The position numbers and the translations under genes were made by a program. A model generated the notes under the pieces. The model did no database searches. It was given only the letters and a program-made list of their open reading frames with translations, and was not told the DNA's origin. A stretch of 64,000 bases of DNA. It comes from an uncultured Collinsella sp. (lineage in GTDB: Bacteria; Actinomycetota; Coriobacteriia; Coriobacteriales; Coriobacteriaceae). The stretch lies in contig UQKL01000012.1 in the NCBI GenBank assembly GCA_900541695.1, forward strand, positions 10,750 to 74,749, in the 5' to 3' direction. Below, piece by piece: positions 46,310-55,976 of the stretch (position 1 is its first letter; each line of letters starts with the position of its first letter).

Positions 46310-46394
46310 TGATCCCTTGGGGACGGAGGAAAACGGATCACCGAGGGGGTCGGCCTGATCCGGTGATCCGCTTTCCTCCGTCCCCAAGGGATCA
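46310..46394. repeat. Family B palindromic repeat, copy 3
   Basis: Arms of 34 bp (46310-46343 with 46361-46394) match at 33 of 34 positions around a 17-base loop. Each arm contains GGGGACGGAGGAAA and GGATCA, shared with the copies at 2974 and 38042. Confidence 0.85.
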
Positions 46395-46405
46395 TTCAAA
46401 AGGAA

Positions 46406-46473
46406 ACGAGAGTGGAAAATCTCCCACTTCAAGCCCGCATTCGAGCCAAAAGTGGGAGATTATCCACTCTCGT
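46406..46473 (-). terminator. Long hairpin terminator of htpG
   Basis: Arms of 24 bp (46406-46429 with 46450-46473) with one mismatch and a 20-base loop lie 32 bp after the htpG stop codon. Confidence 0.65.
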
Positions 46474-46504
46474 TCTAATCTAGTTACGGTGCCGTATCCC
46501 CGAA

Positions 46505-48529
46505 CTACATCAAGTTGCAGACAGCCGCCGCGAAGGCCACGGGGTCCTCGGGCAAAACGCCCTCGACCAGCAGGGCCTGGTCATAGAGCAGGCCGGAGTA
46601 CTGCTTGATCTTGTCGGTGTCGCCCGCCTTCTGGGCAGCGACGAGCTTGGCAAAGACCGGGTGCTTGGCGTTGAGCTCGAGCACGCGCTGGCTCTTGGGC
46701 ATACCGTCGGGCGCGCCCTCGGGACCCTTCTGGAGCACCTTCTCCATCTCGAGCGAAAGCGGGCCCTCGGTGGTGATGCACGCGGGAGCATCGGTCAGGC
46801 GCGCAGAGACGGCGACCTTCTCGACCTTGTCGCCGAGCGCCTCCTTCATGGCGCTAAAGAGGTCCTCGTTCTCCTTGGTGGCGTCCTCGGCCTCCTTCTT
46901 CTCGTCCTCGGTCGCCAGGTCAAGATCACCGGTCGCGACGTTCTTGAGCTCCAAGTGACGATCCTCGACCTCGGGCTCAGCACCGTCGGCAACGGCCTTC
47001 TCGGCAGCCTCGCGGGCAGCATCGTCCTCGTAGATCTTGGGCATATCGGCGGCAACGTACTCACGCATGGCCTGGAACGTGAACTCATCCACATCCTGCG
47101 TCAGCAGCAGCACGTCATAGCCGCGCTCGAGCACGCCCTTTACCACGGGCATCTTGGCCAAGCGCTCACGCGAGTCGCCGGCGGCGTAGTAGATGGCCTT
47201 CTGATCCTCGGGCATGCCCTTGGCATACTCGGCCAGGGTAATCATCTTCTGCTCCTTGGCAGACCAGAACAGTAGCAGGTCGGCGAGCTCATCGGCCTTC
47301 ATGCCATAGCTCGAGTAGATGCCGTACTTAAGGCCGCGGCCAAAGTTCTCAAAGAACTTCTCGTAGGCCTCGCGGTCGTTGTCGCGCATGTCCTCAAGAT
47401 CGGCCGTAATCTTCTTTTCGACACGCTTGGCAATGGCCTTGAGCTGACGGTTCTGTTGCAGCGTCTCACGCGAAATATTGAGCGTCACGTCGGCAGAGTC
47501 CACGACACCGCGCACAAAGTTGTAGTAGTCGGGCAGCAAGTCGTCGCACTTCTCCATAATCAGCACGTTGGAACTGTAGAGCGCCAGGCCCTTCTCGTAG
47601 TCCTTGCTGTACAGATCGAACGGGGCGCGACCCGGCACAAACAGCAGCGCATCGTACTCAAGCGTACCCTCGGCATGGAAGCTGATAGTGCGCGCGGGAT
47701 CGTCAAAGTCGTGGAACGTGGACTTGTAGAACTCGTTGTAATCCTTCTGCTCAACGTCGGAGCTGCGCTTTTTCCAAATCGGCGTCATGGAGTTGATGGT
47801 CTCGAGCTCCTGGTAGTCCTCGTACTCGGGCTTGTAGTCGTCGCCGGCGTCCTCGGGCTTGGGTTTCTGGCGGCTCTTGCTCACCATCATCTGAATCGGG
47901 TAGCGCACATAGTTGCTGTACTGCTGAATCAGGCTCTTGAGGCCCCACTCGGTCAGGAAGCGATCGTAGGTCTCGGCCTCGCCGTCGGCGTCGAGCTTCT
48001 CGTTCTCGCGCAGCGTCAGGATGACATCGGTACCGTGCTCAGCACGCTCGCCATCCTCGATGGTGTAGCCCTCAAGACCGTCGGACTCCCAAACGTGGGC
48101 GACATCCTCGCCATAGGCGCGGCTGACGACCTTCACATGGCTGGCGACCATAAAGGCCGAGTAGAAGCCCACGCCAAACTGGCCGATGATGTCGACATCG
48201 GAGCCCTGCTGCTCGGCATTCTCGGTCTTAAACTCCTCGGAGCCGGAATGAGCGATGGTGCCCAAGTTGCGCTCGAGCTCCTCGGCGGTCATGCCAATGC
48301 CGTTATCCGAGATGGTGATGGTGCGGGCATCTTTATCAAACGAGACACGAATAGCCAGGTCGCCCTGGTCGAGCTTGACACTCGGATCCTGCAGGCTCTT
48401 AAAGTTGAGCTTGTCGACGGCATCGCTCGCGTTGGAGATAAGCTCGCGCAGGAAGATTTCCTTATTGGTGTAGATGGAGTTGATCATGAGGTCGAGCAGT
48501 TTTTTGCTCTCGGTCTTAAATTGACGCAT
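46505..48529 (-). CDS. htpG: Molecular chaperone HtpG (Hsp90)
   Basis: ATP-driven chaperone. The 674-residue protein has the GHKL ATPase domain (FLRELISNASDAVDKL, ITISDNGIGMT, GQFGVGFYSAFMV), the middle domain with FVRGVVDSADVTLNISRE and the catalytic Arg stretch, and the C-terminal dimerisation domain. Compared with E. coli (624 residues) it has an acidic insertion near 545-590 (DLATEDEKKEAEDATKEN). The ATG follows GAAAGGAC. No CIRCE sequence was found upstream. Confidence 0.96.
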   Translation of the reverse strand: MRQFKTESKKLLDLMINSIYTNKEIFLRELISNASDAVDKLNFKSLQDPSVKLDQGDLAIRVSFDKDARTITISDNGIGMTAEELERNLGTIAHSGSEEFKTENAEQQGSDVDIIGQFGVGFYSAFMVASHVKVVSRAYGEDVAHVWESDGLEGYTIEDGERAEHGTDVILTLRENEKLDADGEAETYDRFLTEWGLKSLIQQYSNYVRYPIQMMVSKSRQKPKPEDAGDDYKPEYEDYQELETINSMTPIWKKRSSDVEQKDYNEFYKSTFHDFDDPARTISFHAEGTLEYDALLFVPGRAPFDLYSKDYEKGLALYSSNVLIMEKCDDLLPDYYNFVRGVVDSADVTLNISRETLQQNRQLKAIAKRVEKKITADLEDMRDNDREAYEKFFENFGRGLKYGIYSSYGMKADELADLLLFWSAKEQKMITLAEYAKGMPEDQKAIYYAAGDSRERLAKMPVVKGVLERGYDVLLLTQDVDEFTFQAMREYVAADMPKIYEDDAAREAAEKAVADGAEPEVEDRHLELKNVATGDLDLATEDEKKEAEDATKENEDLFSAMKEALGDKVEKVAVSARLTDAPACITTEGPLSLEMEKVLQKGPEGAPDGMPKSQRVLELNAKHPVFAKLVAAQKAGDTDKIKQYSGLLYDQALLVEGVLPEDPVAFAAAVCNLM

Positions 48530-48731
48530 GTGCAGTCCTTTCGCGCTACCCCCGTCCGCAAAAACGGCCCGGTTGCCCGAGCCGCATTGCAGACCTGCTA
48601 TGTTCAGACTTAGATTTTATAACCCATTAGCGCGCATATATACATACGGAATCGAAAAACTGTATGTCCAAACGCTCTGATGCGCCAATTGCCAAGGAGT
48701 GTCCCCGACTGCCGGCAGGAAAGGAACGTCC

Positions 48732-49232
48732 CTATCTGCCATCTACGCGCTTGGCCATCCAAACATGGGGCTGGCCCTCGTCTTCGTAGTCCACCGGGGC
48801 AATCTGCGTGTAACCCGCCTTGGCATAGAGTGGTAGCACGTATTCCTGCGCGTGCAGCTTAATGAGCTTGGCGCCGGCATCACGCGCGCACGTATCACTG
48901 GCCTCGACAATCTTGCTCGCCAAACCGCGACGGCGCATGCTCGGCAGCACGGCCACGCGCCCCATAATGTAGGTCTCCCCCGCCGCGACGCCTTCGTCCA
49001 AGTCGCACGCCGGCGACACCGGAGCCTCTGCGTCAGCTGCGCGCTCAAGCTCTTCGGGAAACACGCGCGAGCAACCGGCAAGCTCGCCGTCTACATAGAG
49101 CGTCACATGAATGCAGTTCGGATCCTCGTCGATAGCGTCAAACTCGTTCTCGTAGCCCTGTTCGTCCACAAAGACGGCGCGGCGCACCAACGCCGCGTCA
49201 TCAAAGCATCCCGTCTTAAGTTGGATATCCAT
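48732..49232 (-). CDS. GNAT-family N-acetyltransferase
   Basis: A 166-residue acetyltransferase of the ElaA/YjcF-like group: VRRAVFVDEQGYENEFDAID, VTLYVDGELAGCSRVF, the acetyl-CoA loop GRVAVLPSMRRRGLASKIV, and KLIKLHAQEYVLPLYAKAGY. Target unknown. The ATG of MDIQLK follows AAAGGGC. The gap between it and htpG (48530-48731) holds the htpG promoter side and short palindromes only. Confidence 0.88.
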   Translation of the reverse strand: MDIQLKTGCFDDAALVRRAVFVDEQGYENEFDAIDEDPNCIHVTLYVDGELAGCSRVFPEELERAADAEAPVSPACDLDEGVAAGETYIMGRVAVLPSMRRRGLASKIVEASDTCARDAGAKLIKLHAQEYVLPLYAKAGYTQIAPVDYEDEGQPHVWMAKRVDGR

Positions 49233-49271
49233 GGCTGCCCTTTCATTCAATGCGAACGTTAGGGACAGATT

Positions 49272-49922
49272 TTAGCGAAAGTGAGCTCCGCGCACGCTAA
49301 ACTTCGCGCGAGCCTTCGCCAGGCAGTCGTAATGACCCACGTTATGGGCATCGCTCGCGATGAAGCTGTACAGGTTCTGATCGAACAGGCGCTGCGCCGG
49401 CTTTTTCTCGCGACCAAAACGCCCGCCGGCAATAAAATCAGCCGAAGCCTGCAGCTTGCAACCCATATCGACCAGACGCTCCGCCACGCTCACATCCTTT
49501 TGAACAGCACGATATCGCTCGGGATGAGCGATGATCACCTGGTAGCCGCGGCATTGCAAATCGTAAATCGTACTCTCGTACTCTCTAAACGCATAGGGAT
49601 CAGCATGCGTCGAAAGCTCAAGCAGGAACTCATTGGTGCCATCGAAATGCAGGTATTCCGCGGCGTCGATGCCCAGCTCGACAAGCTTTCGGTGGTTGAC
49701 CTCAAAGCCCATCTGAAGCGGAAAACCATCTGCGTTATCCCGCAATAGCTCAAAGGCATCCCACATCTTGTCGTAGTCAAAATAGGGATCTCGGCAGTGC
49801 GGGGTGCAGACAATTCTGGTTACGCCAGCCTGCTTGGCAGCTGCAAGCATAGCCAAGCTCTCATCAAGATCGGCAGCGCCGTCGTCTACACCCGGCAAGA
49901 TATGACAATGAATGTCGCGCAT
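49272..49922 (-). CDS. CpsB/CapC-type PHP tyrosine phosphatase
   Basis: A 216-residue manganese-dependent phosphatase that resets the capsule tyrosine kinase. The metal-binding motifs of the PHP fold are present: DIHCHILPGVDDGA at the N-terminus, CTPHCRDPYFD, GFEVN, IIAHPERY and FIASDAHNVGH. It follows the kinase by 17 bp in the same direction. Glycosyltransferase genes of a capsule cluster are not in the window, so the trio may control synthesis encoded elsewhere. Confidence 0.92.
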   Translation of the reverse strand: MRDIHCHILPGVDDGAADLDESLAMLAAAKQAGVTRIVCTPHCRDPYFDYDKMWDAFELLRDNADGFPLQMGFEVNHRKLVELGIDAAEYLHFDGTNEFLLELSTHADPYAFREYESTIYDLQCRGYQVIIAHPERYRAVQKDVSVAERLVDMGCKLQASADFIAGGRFGREKKPAQRLFDQNLYSFIASDAHNVGHYDCLAKARAKFSVRGAHFR

Positions 49923-49939
49923 AGGTCGGCCTTAATCAA

Positions 49940-50677
49940 CTAAACGTTTGCCCGGTTGGTGAAGATCCCCTTTTTAGAAGCACCCTGAGCAGCGGAACCG
50001 TTTTTTACCTTCTTACCGTCCTTGGTGTAGTAAGAATAGTAGTACTCGCTGGTCTCGGTCTCACAGTAATTCATAACGGTACCGATGAGCTTGACCTTCT
50101 CGGACTTCTTAAGCTGAGCGATGGCGTTGAGCGCCTCCTCGCGCTTGGTGAAGTCTTCGCGCACCACAAACAGCGTGCCGTCAGTCAGGCTGGCGATCTC
50201 GGCAGCATCGATGAAGGTGCCGACCGGAGGAGCGTCAAAAATGACATACTGGAACTTGGCAGACAACGCCTTAACCAGCTTGGCAAAACGATGAGACACG
50301 ATGATGTCGGCAGGATTGGGAATATGAGGCTCCGCATCGAGGAAGTAGAAGTTCTTCTGACCCGTCTCGGCGATTGCCTGGTCGATGGAAATCTGCTCGG
50401 ACAGGACTGCGTAGAGTCCGCCATGCGAACGGACGCCAAGCATGTCGGAAAGAGACCTGCGACGCATATCTCCCTCGACCAGAAGAACGCTCTTGCCGCT
50501 GGTGGCGATAGCCTGGGCCAGGTTGATGGCAACCGTAGACTTACCCTCGTTGGGAATCGAGGACGTAACGGTAATGGTGCGGATGGGGTCATCCACGCTC
50601 GCAAAGCGAATGTTGGCCAGAAGGGTCTTGGCGGCATTCTGTACAACGAGCTTATCGGTGTTCTTAGCCCTAGCCAT
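49940..50677 (-). CDS. CpsD/CapB-type tyrosine-protein kinase
   Basis: A 245-residue bacterial tyrosine kinase. Walker A (SSIPNEGKSTVAINLA), Walker A' (LLVEGDMRRRS) and Walker B (YVIFDAPPVG) are all seen, and the C-terminal tyrosine cluster (SEYYYSYY) is the autophosphorylation site. It needs the Wzz-like partner encoded 2 bp upstream for activation, and together they set polysaccharide chain length. Confidence 0.93.
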   Translation of the reverse strand: MARAKNTDKLVVQNAAKTLLANIRFASVDDPIRTITVTSSIPNEGKSTVAINLAQAIATSGKSVLLVEGDMRRRSLSDMLGVRSHGGLYAVLSEQISIDQAIAETGQKNFYFLDAEPHIPNPADIIVSHRFAKLVKALSAKFQYVIFDAPPVGTFIDAAEIASLTDGTLFVVREDFTKREEALNAIAQLKKSEKVKLIGTVMNYCETETSEYYYSYYTKDGKKVKNGSAAQGASKKGIFTNRANV

Positions 50678-50679
50678 GC

Positions 50680-51336
50680 CTATTTACCACCTTTCATAGC
50701 CGGAATTCGGCCGACAACGGGAATACCAAGGAGCTCTTCTGCCTCTTCGACACCGCGGATGCGCGTGTTGAGCATATCTGCCAAAACGACATAGGCAATT
50801 GCGATAAAGACGCCGGCGAGGAACGCGACGGCGACGTACAGCGTGCGCTTGGGACCACTGGGGGATTCGGGGGTCTTAGCCTTATCGATAACGTTGATGC
50901 TCTGAGCGGCACCGACGTTCTGGGCGACCGTGCTCACCGAGCTGGCCATGGCCCTTGCCACCTCTGCCGTCTCCTCGGCATCGGTGCCCGTCACCGAAAG
51001 CGTGATGACGCGCGTCGTGGTCTCGGAGGAAACGGAAATCTTGTAGTCGTCCAGATCGGCGAGGCCCAGATCCTTGGCAGCACCACCCTTAACGCTATCG
51101 CTATCGAGCAGCGTGGCGATATCGTTGGAAAGCATCTGGCTCGCCGAAAGATCGGTGTAGCTCATTTGACTGCTATCGTCGGTCTTGGCGAGAACGTACA
51201 TGCTCGTCGTGGCGGTGTAGGTGTTGTCCATCATGGTGAAGGACACGATGCCCATGGCGACCGCGCAAATCACCGGAAGGGCGATGACCAGCTTGAGGTG
51301 CTTTTTAAGCAGCTGGAACAGTTCGAGAAGGGTCAT
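50680..51336 (-). CDS. CpsC/CapA-type chain-length regulator (Wzz domain)
   Basis: A 218-residue membrane protein with two helices (about 18-36 and 168-190) flanking an extracytoplasmic domain, the Wzz layout (LKKHLKLVIALPVICAVAMG; then DKAKTPESPSGPKRTLYVAVAFL). It serves as the adaptor that activates the tyrosine kinase. It is the first gene of the trio; the ATG follows a weak GAAAGGCAAG site. Confidence 0.92.
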   Translation of the reverse strand: MTLLELFQLLKKHLKLVIALPVICAVAMGIVSFTMMDNTYTATTSMYVLAKTDDSSQMSYTDLSASQMLSNDIATLLDSDSVKGGAAKDLGLADLDDYKISVSSETTTRVITLSVTGTDAEETAEVARAMASSVSTVAQNVGAAQSINVIDKAKTPESPSGPKRTLYVAVAFLAGVFIAIAYVVLADMLNTRIRGVEEAEELLGIPVVGRIPAMKGGK

Positions 51337-51460
51337 GCAGCTTGCCTTTCATTTCCCTAGTTCATATCGACAAAACTGCTCGTATCATATCGCATCTTTC
51401 TGCCAAGTCCGAACTCTATACATAAGATACAGCACATACGGCAATGTTGCGCAATAATAA

Positions 51461-51487
51461 CGCCGCATCGGCAACCCCGGTGCGGCG
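51461..51487 (-). terminator. Terminator of the phoB/phoR-like unit
   Basis: CGCCGCA (51461-51467) pairs with TGCGGCG (51481-51487), with further CGG/CCG pairing inside; TTATTATTG follows on the minus strand. It lies 26 bp past the kinase stop. Confidence 0.75.
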
Positions 51488-51512
51488 TCAAAACAACACG
51501 TTTGCTGCATTG

Positions 51513-52937
51513 CTACGCAAATGATTCGTCCTGCTGTACGGGAAACGTCACCGTGATGGTAGTCCCCACACCCAGCTCGCTCGATAGGTCGAGCGAAGCA
51601 TGGTGATACACGGCGGCATGCTTAACGATGGCCAGACCCAAGCCTGTTCCGCCACGTGCCTTGGAGCGGCTCTTGTCCACGCGATAGAAGCGCTCGAACA
51701 CCTTGCCCTGCTCCTCGGGCGCGATGCCGATACCTGTATCGGCAACCGTCAGGTACGGATGGCCCTCATCATTGGTCCCACATCGAAGCGTAACCGTGCC
51801 ACCGGGCTGGTTATAGCGAATAGCGTTACTGGCCAGGTTATAAATCAGCTCGTCGATCAGGCGTGGCACACCTTCGACCACAACGGGCTTCGTCTTGCGC
51901 ACGATGGTCACGTCCGACTGTCGGGCGACCTGCTCAAGGCGCTGCTCCACCGTCGTAATAGCGCGCGAGAGCTCAATGGGTTCCGTGGAACCAATAGGCA
52001 CTGCCTCGCCCTCGGTCGCGCGCTCGGCCTCGTCCAGGTTAGACAACGTCAAGATGTCGTTTACCAGCGCTGCTAGACGGCCCGCCTCGCGATAGATTCG
52101 ACCGCCAAAGTTGCGCAGGTCATCCTCGCCCTCAACCATGCCGTTTGCAATAAGCTCGGCGTAGCCCGAAATCGCGGTAAGCGGGGTCTTGAGCTCATGA
52201 GTGATATTGGCCGTGAACTCGCGACGCATGCGGTCGTTATCGGCCAGCACCGCCATCTGGCGTTTAAGCTCCTGGCGCTGCGACTCAATGCGTTCGAGCA
52301 TGGGAACCATCTCGGTGTAGGCATGTTCATAGCTACGGCGCGGGTGGTCCAAATCGACCTCCTGCAGCGGCGCAATGATGGCACGGGATTCGCGGCGCGC
52401 AAGGAAAAACGAAAGCACCGCGCCCGCCGCCGCGATAAGCAGCATCGGCGCCACCAGCGAAAGCAAAATCGCCGCGACGCCAGGCTGGGCTTGCGCCAAA
52501 CGAACGACCTGACCGTTATCAAGGGCGACGGCGCGATATAGCATAATCTCGTCGAGCGTGGCGCTCGAGCGCTCCGCGGAGCCCGAACCGCTCTCAAGGG
52601 CCTCAACGACCTCGGGGCGATCGCCATGGTTGGGCAACATGGAAGGAGACGCCTCGTTGTCGTAGGCGACCGATCCATCCCTGTTGATCAGCGTGATACG
52701 AAGGTCCTCGCGATCGAGGCTTCGCAAAAATGCGATGGGTTCCTTCTGCTCGTTTAAGGCGGCGGCAATAAGCTCGGTTTCTTGCGAAAGGTTGGCACTC
52801 GTGGCATCTGCCAAGGTGTTTTGCACGAAGAACGCGCCCAGCACCGTAAACGCCAAAATGACGGACATAGCGCAGACAAATATCGTCGCAAACACGCGAT
52901 GCGAGAGCGTGTGTTTTCCCTGAGGGGCAAAGACCAC
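51513..52937 (-). CDS. Sensor histidine kinase, PhoR-like
   Basis: A 474-residue kinase with two membrane helices (about 15-38 and 155-180) around an extracytoplasmic sensor domain, a HAMP-like linker, the phospho-acceptor motif FTANITHELKTPLTAISGYAEL, and ATP-binding motifs (NLASNAIRYN, VADTGIGIAPEEQGKVFERF, GTGLGLAIVKHA). It begins at GTG 3 bp after the response regulator stop codon. Proximity to pstB suggests phosphate sensing, though that is inference. Confidence 0.9.
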   Translation of the reverse strand: MVFAPQGKHTLSHRVFATIFVCAMSVILAFTVLGAFFVQNTLADATSANLSQETELIAAALNEQKEPIAFLRSLDREDLRITLINRDGSVAYDNEASPSMLPNHGDRPEVVEALESGSGSAERSSATLDEIMLYRAVALDNGQVVRLAQAQPGVAAILLSLVAPMLLIAAAGAVLSFFLARRESRAIIAPLQEVDLDHPRRSYEHAYTEMVPMLERIESQRQELKRQMAVLADNDRMRREFTANITHELKTPLTAISGYAELIANGMVEGEDDLRNFGGRIYREAGRLAALVNDILTLSNLDEAERATEGEAVPIGSTEPIELSRAITTVEQRLEQVARQSDVTIVRKTKPVVVEGVPRLIDELIYNLASNAIRYNQPGGTVTLRCGTNDEGHPYLTVADTGIGIAPEEQGKVFERFYRVDKSRSKARGGTGLGLAIVKHAAVYHHASLDLSSELGVGTTITVTFPVQQDESFA

Positions 52938-52940
52938 GGA

Positions 52941-53669
52941 CTACTCCTCCGATGCTGCTGCCGCAGCGACGGCATCTTCAGTATCGCTACCGGCGGAAGG
53001 CTCCGCCAGGCGATAGCCCACGCCGCGCACCGTCTCGATAGCGCCGGCACGCTCGCCGAGCTTTTGGCGAAGCGTCTGCACGTGCACGTCGACGGTACGC
53101 GAGCCGCCATCGAAGTCCCAGCCCCACACGCTCTGCAGCAGCGACTCGCGGGTAAAGACCACGCCGGGCTTGCGCATAAGATATTCGAGCAAATCGAACT
53201 CGCGCAAGGTGAGTTTGAGCGGCTCGCCGGCAACGGTCACTTCGCGATGGCTGGGCGAAAGCACGATATCGCCCACGCTGAGCACATCGCTTGCCTGTTT
53301 GACCATGCCGCCGCGGCGCAGCAGCGCACGGCAACGGCTGGCAAGCTCCATGAGCGAAAACGGCTTGGTCAGATAATCGTCGGCACCGCCATCGAGCGCC
53401 ATCACCTTATCGAGCTCGGTATCCTTGGCAGTGAGCATCATGATGGGCACCGTCGCCGTCAGGCGGTCGGCGCGCAGGCGACGCATAATTGCCAAACCGT
53501 CGGTATCGGGCAGCATGATGTCGAGCAAGACGGCATCGGGTACCCGTCGCACCACGGCGGCCTTAAACTCGCCATCGCACGAAAAGCCCTCGGCCTCGAT
53601 CCCCTGCTTGCGCAGCGCATAGACCGTCAAATCCCTGATGTTGTCATCGTCCTCGACGTAATAGATCAT
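52941..53669 (-). CDS. OmpR-family response regulator, PhoB-like
   Basis: A 242-residue regulator: receiver (YYVEDDDNIRDL, phospho-Asp in AVLLDIMLPDTDG, KPF) and winged helix (about 125-222, GGSRTVDVHVQTLRQKL, ETVRGVGYRL), ending in an Ala/Glu-rich tail. Partner of the adjacent kinase. The start MIYYVEDD follows AAAGGGG. It lies 64 bp after pstB on the same strand. Confidence 0.9.
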   Translation of the reverse strand: MIYYVEDDDNIRDLTVYALRKQGIEAEGFSCDGEFKAAVVRRVPDAVLLDIMLPDTDGLAIMRRLRADRLTATVPIMMLTAKDTELDKVMALDGGADDYLTKPFSLMELASRCRALLRRGGMVKQASDVLSVGDIVLSPSHREVTVAGEPLKLTLREFDLLEYLMRKPGVVFTRESLLQSVWGWDFDGGSRTVDVHVQTLRQKLGERAGAIETVRGVGYRLAEPSAGSDTEDAVAAAAASEE

Positions 53670-53733
53670 GTTGAACCCCTTTGCGGCCGGCATGACCGCA
53701 TCTTAACCCTAAAGGTACCTTTACTAGATGGTA

Positions 53734-54609
53734 TCAGCCAAAACGTCCCGTCAAATAATCCGCCGTGCGCGGGTCGGTGGGATTTTTGAAGAGCTGAGCG
53801 GTGGGCGCGTGCTCTACCAACTCACCCAGCAAGAAAAACGCGACCGAGTCGGAGATGCGCGCCGCCTGCTGCATATTGTGCGTAACGACCACGAGCGTGC
53901 AGGTCTCTTTGAGCTCGCAGGCCAGCTGCTCAACCACCAGCGTCGACACGGGATCGAGAGCGCTCGTGGGCTCGTCCATCAGAAGAATATCGGGTTGCAC
54001 GGCAAGCGCGCGGGCGATGCACAGGCGCTGCTGCTGCCCGCCCGAAAGGCCCAGCCCCGACTCCTTGAGTTTGTCCTTGACCTCGTCCCATAGCGCAGCG
54101 CGACGAAGAGAGTCCTCGACCAGCTCATCCAGCACGGCGCGGTCGCGCACACCCATGCCGCGCGGGCCATACGCGACGTTGTCGTAGATGCTCATGGGAA
54201 ACGGGTTAGGGCGCTGGAACACCATGCCCACACGCTGACGCAGGCGGCAGATGTCGTAGTCGCCCAGGATATCCTGGCCGTCGAGCGCGATCTTGCCCTC
54301 GATGCGGCAGTCCTTGATGCCGTCGTTCATGCGGTTAAAGCAACGCAGCAGCGTTGACTTGCCGCAGCCCGAAGGACCGATAAACGAGGTAATCTGCTTG
54401 TCGCGGATCTTGATGGACACGTCCTTGAGCGCGTGATGGTCGCCATAGAACAGGTCGAGGCCCTCGACGTCGATGCGTGTCGGCGAGGCGGCAAGATCCT
54501 GCGCCGTGGGGCGAGTCGCATCCCCGACTTCGCGCTCGTGCGCAGCCTCGGCTTGCGCCTCCATTAGCTCCTCGAGCTCCGTGGGCTCCATGGCCGCAGC
54601 AGCCGTCAT
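53734..54609 (-). CDS. pstB: Phosphate ABC transporter ATP-binding protein
   Basis: A 291-residue ATPase of the Pst phosphate importer. Walker A ([21 protein letters not shown]), Q-loop ([24 protein letters not shown]), signature ([17 protein letters not shown]), Walker B ([13 protein letters not shown]) and H-loop ([12 protein letters not shown]) are intact. About 40 extra N-terminal residues rich in Ala and Glu precede the usual start. pstS, pstC and pstA are absent on both sides; it sits between two two-component systems. Confidence 0.93.
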   Translation of the reverse strand: MTAAAAMEPTELEELMEAQAEAAHEREVGDATRPTAQDLAASPTRIDVEGLDLFYGDHHALKDVSIKIRDKQITSFIGPSGCGKSTLLRCFNRMNDGIKDCRIEGKIALDGQDILGDYDICRLRQRVGMVFQRPNPFPMSIYDNVAYGPRGMGVRDRAVLDELVEDSLRRAALWDEVKDKLKESGLGLSGGQQQRLCIARALAVQPDILLMDEPTSALDPVSTLVVEQLACELKETCTLVVVTHNMQQAARISDSVAFFLLGELVEHAPTAQLFKNPTDPRTADYLTGRFG

Positions 54610-54712
54610 ACCGCATACCTCCACATCGATATCAATTCAGCAGTATCGATAGTAGAAATCGCGGCTCATATGCACGTGAGCGCATTGTCAGGTGTTTGTA
54701 AGGGCGCCTACG

Positions 54713-55951
54713 CTACGCAGCGGGCAGCTCGATGGTAAAGACGGTATGCTCGGGCGTCGATTCGCACGCGATGGTACCGCCATGCGCGCATACAATCTCC
54801 TTGGCGATGGCAAGCCCCAGCCCAGCACCGCCGCGATTGGTCGCACGCGCTGCATCCAGGCGATAGAACTTCTCAAAGATCACCTTGAGCTTTGGCTCAG
54901 GGATTGGATCGCCCTGGTTCACAAATCGTACGCGTACGCCACCGTCGCCCAAACGCCTGGCCTCGATCGTGATCATCGAGCCTTCATAGCTATAGGCAAC
55001 GGCGTTTTTCATGATGTTGTTGAATACGCGAGCCATCTTGTCGCCGTCCACGAGCACCGTCAGGTCCTCGCAGATATCAACCTGGGCTTCCTTGTGCTGT
55101 TCGTTGAGAATGGGATAGAACTCGTCGGCCACCTGCGCCAGCAATAGCCCCAAATCGACGTAGGCGCGGGTAAGCACGATATCGTGGAAATCGAAACGCG
55201 TGATGTCGAAGAACTCCTCGATGAGCGCGTCGAGCCGGTGGGCCTTGTCGAGTGCCACGCCTGTAAAGCGCGCACGCTGCTCAAGCGGCAAATCGGGAGC
55301 CTCCTGCAGGAGCGAAAGATAGCCCACCACACTGGCGAGCGGTGTACGCAGGTCGTGCGCCAGGTACGTAACCAGATCATCTTTGCGATGCGATTCGTCG
55401 CGCAGGGCCTGTTGAACCTTGCGCTCACAATCGCGCGCCCGATTGAGCGCACCCTCGACCTCGAGAAAGTCGCCGTCGATGGTATCCCACGTGTCAGGGC
55501 TATCGATCAGACGGTCCTGAATACGGGCGGCGATTACGCGGTCGGCATGCTGCTCGCCTTGCTCATAACCCTGGTAATACAGGGCGCGCCCGCAAAAGAA
55601 CAGGACACAGACGGCGAGCGCCAGCACAAAGCCAAGCATGTTGAACACAAAGGCGGCATCAAAGAACACGGGCTCGCCAATACCGCCAAGCGCCATGGCC
55701 CCGATCGCCAGCGTAATTGTCCACGCGGCACCGCCGATTACCACGCAGCGGCGAACGATTTCGAATCGATCGATCAGCAAAAAGCCAATGAGCAGAACTG
55801 CCAGGATGCCAACAATATTGTCAATGCCGATGAGTAGCAGACTCAGCAAAAAGAGCAGCACCGTCGCAAGCGCGCGGTTGTCGACGACCGCCCTTATGTA
55901 TTCAAAGAGTCGATCGGGCACCTCGAATACCCGTCTATCGTCTTTTGTCAT
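54713..55951 (-). CDS. Sensor histidine kinase, VanS-like
   Basis: A 412-residue kinase with four or so N-terminal membrane helices (about 30-125) and little extracellular sequence, then TYLAHDLRTPLASVVGYLSLLQ (phospho-acceptor His), NIMKNAVAYS, and GGAGLGLAIAKEIV. This shape, with short loops, is typical of intramembrane or envelope-sensing kinases such as VanS. It follows its response regulator by 25 bp. Control of the divergent D,D-carboxypeptidase gene is likely. Confidence 0.87.
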   Translation of the reverse strand: MTKDDRRVFEVPDRLFEYIRAVVDNRALATVLLFLLSLLLIGIDNIVGILAVLLIGFLLIDRFEIVRRCVVIGGAAWTITLAIGAMALGGIGEPVFFDAAFVFNMLGFVLALAVCVLFFCGRALYYQGYEQGEQHADRVIAARIQDRLIDSPDTWDTIDGDFLEVEGALNRARDCERKVQQALRDESHRKDDLVTYLAHDLRTPLASVVGYLSLLQEAPDLPLEQRARFTGVALDKAHRLDALIEEFFDITRFDFHDIVLTRAYVDLGLLLAQVADEFYPILNEQHKEAQVDICEDLTVLVDGDKMARVFNNIMKNAVAYSYEGSMITIEARRLGDGGVRVRFVNQGDPIPEPKLKVIFEKFYRLDAARATNRGGAGLGLAIAKEIVCAHGGTIACESTPEHTVFTIELPAA

Positions 55952-55976
55952 ATCCACTTCCCCACCACCAAAGGCG

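Noticed and set aside
48530..48731. CIRCE operator (HrcA site) for htpG
   Set aside because: The TTAGCACTC-N9-GAGTGCTAA pattern is absent; only a weak ACATAC/GTATGT inverted repeat was seen.
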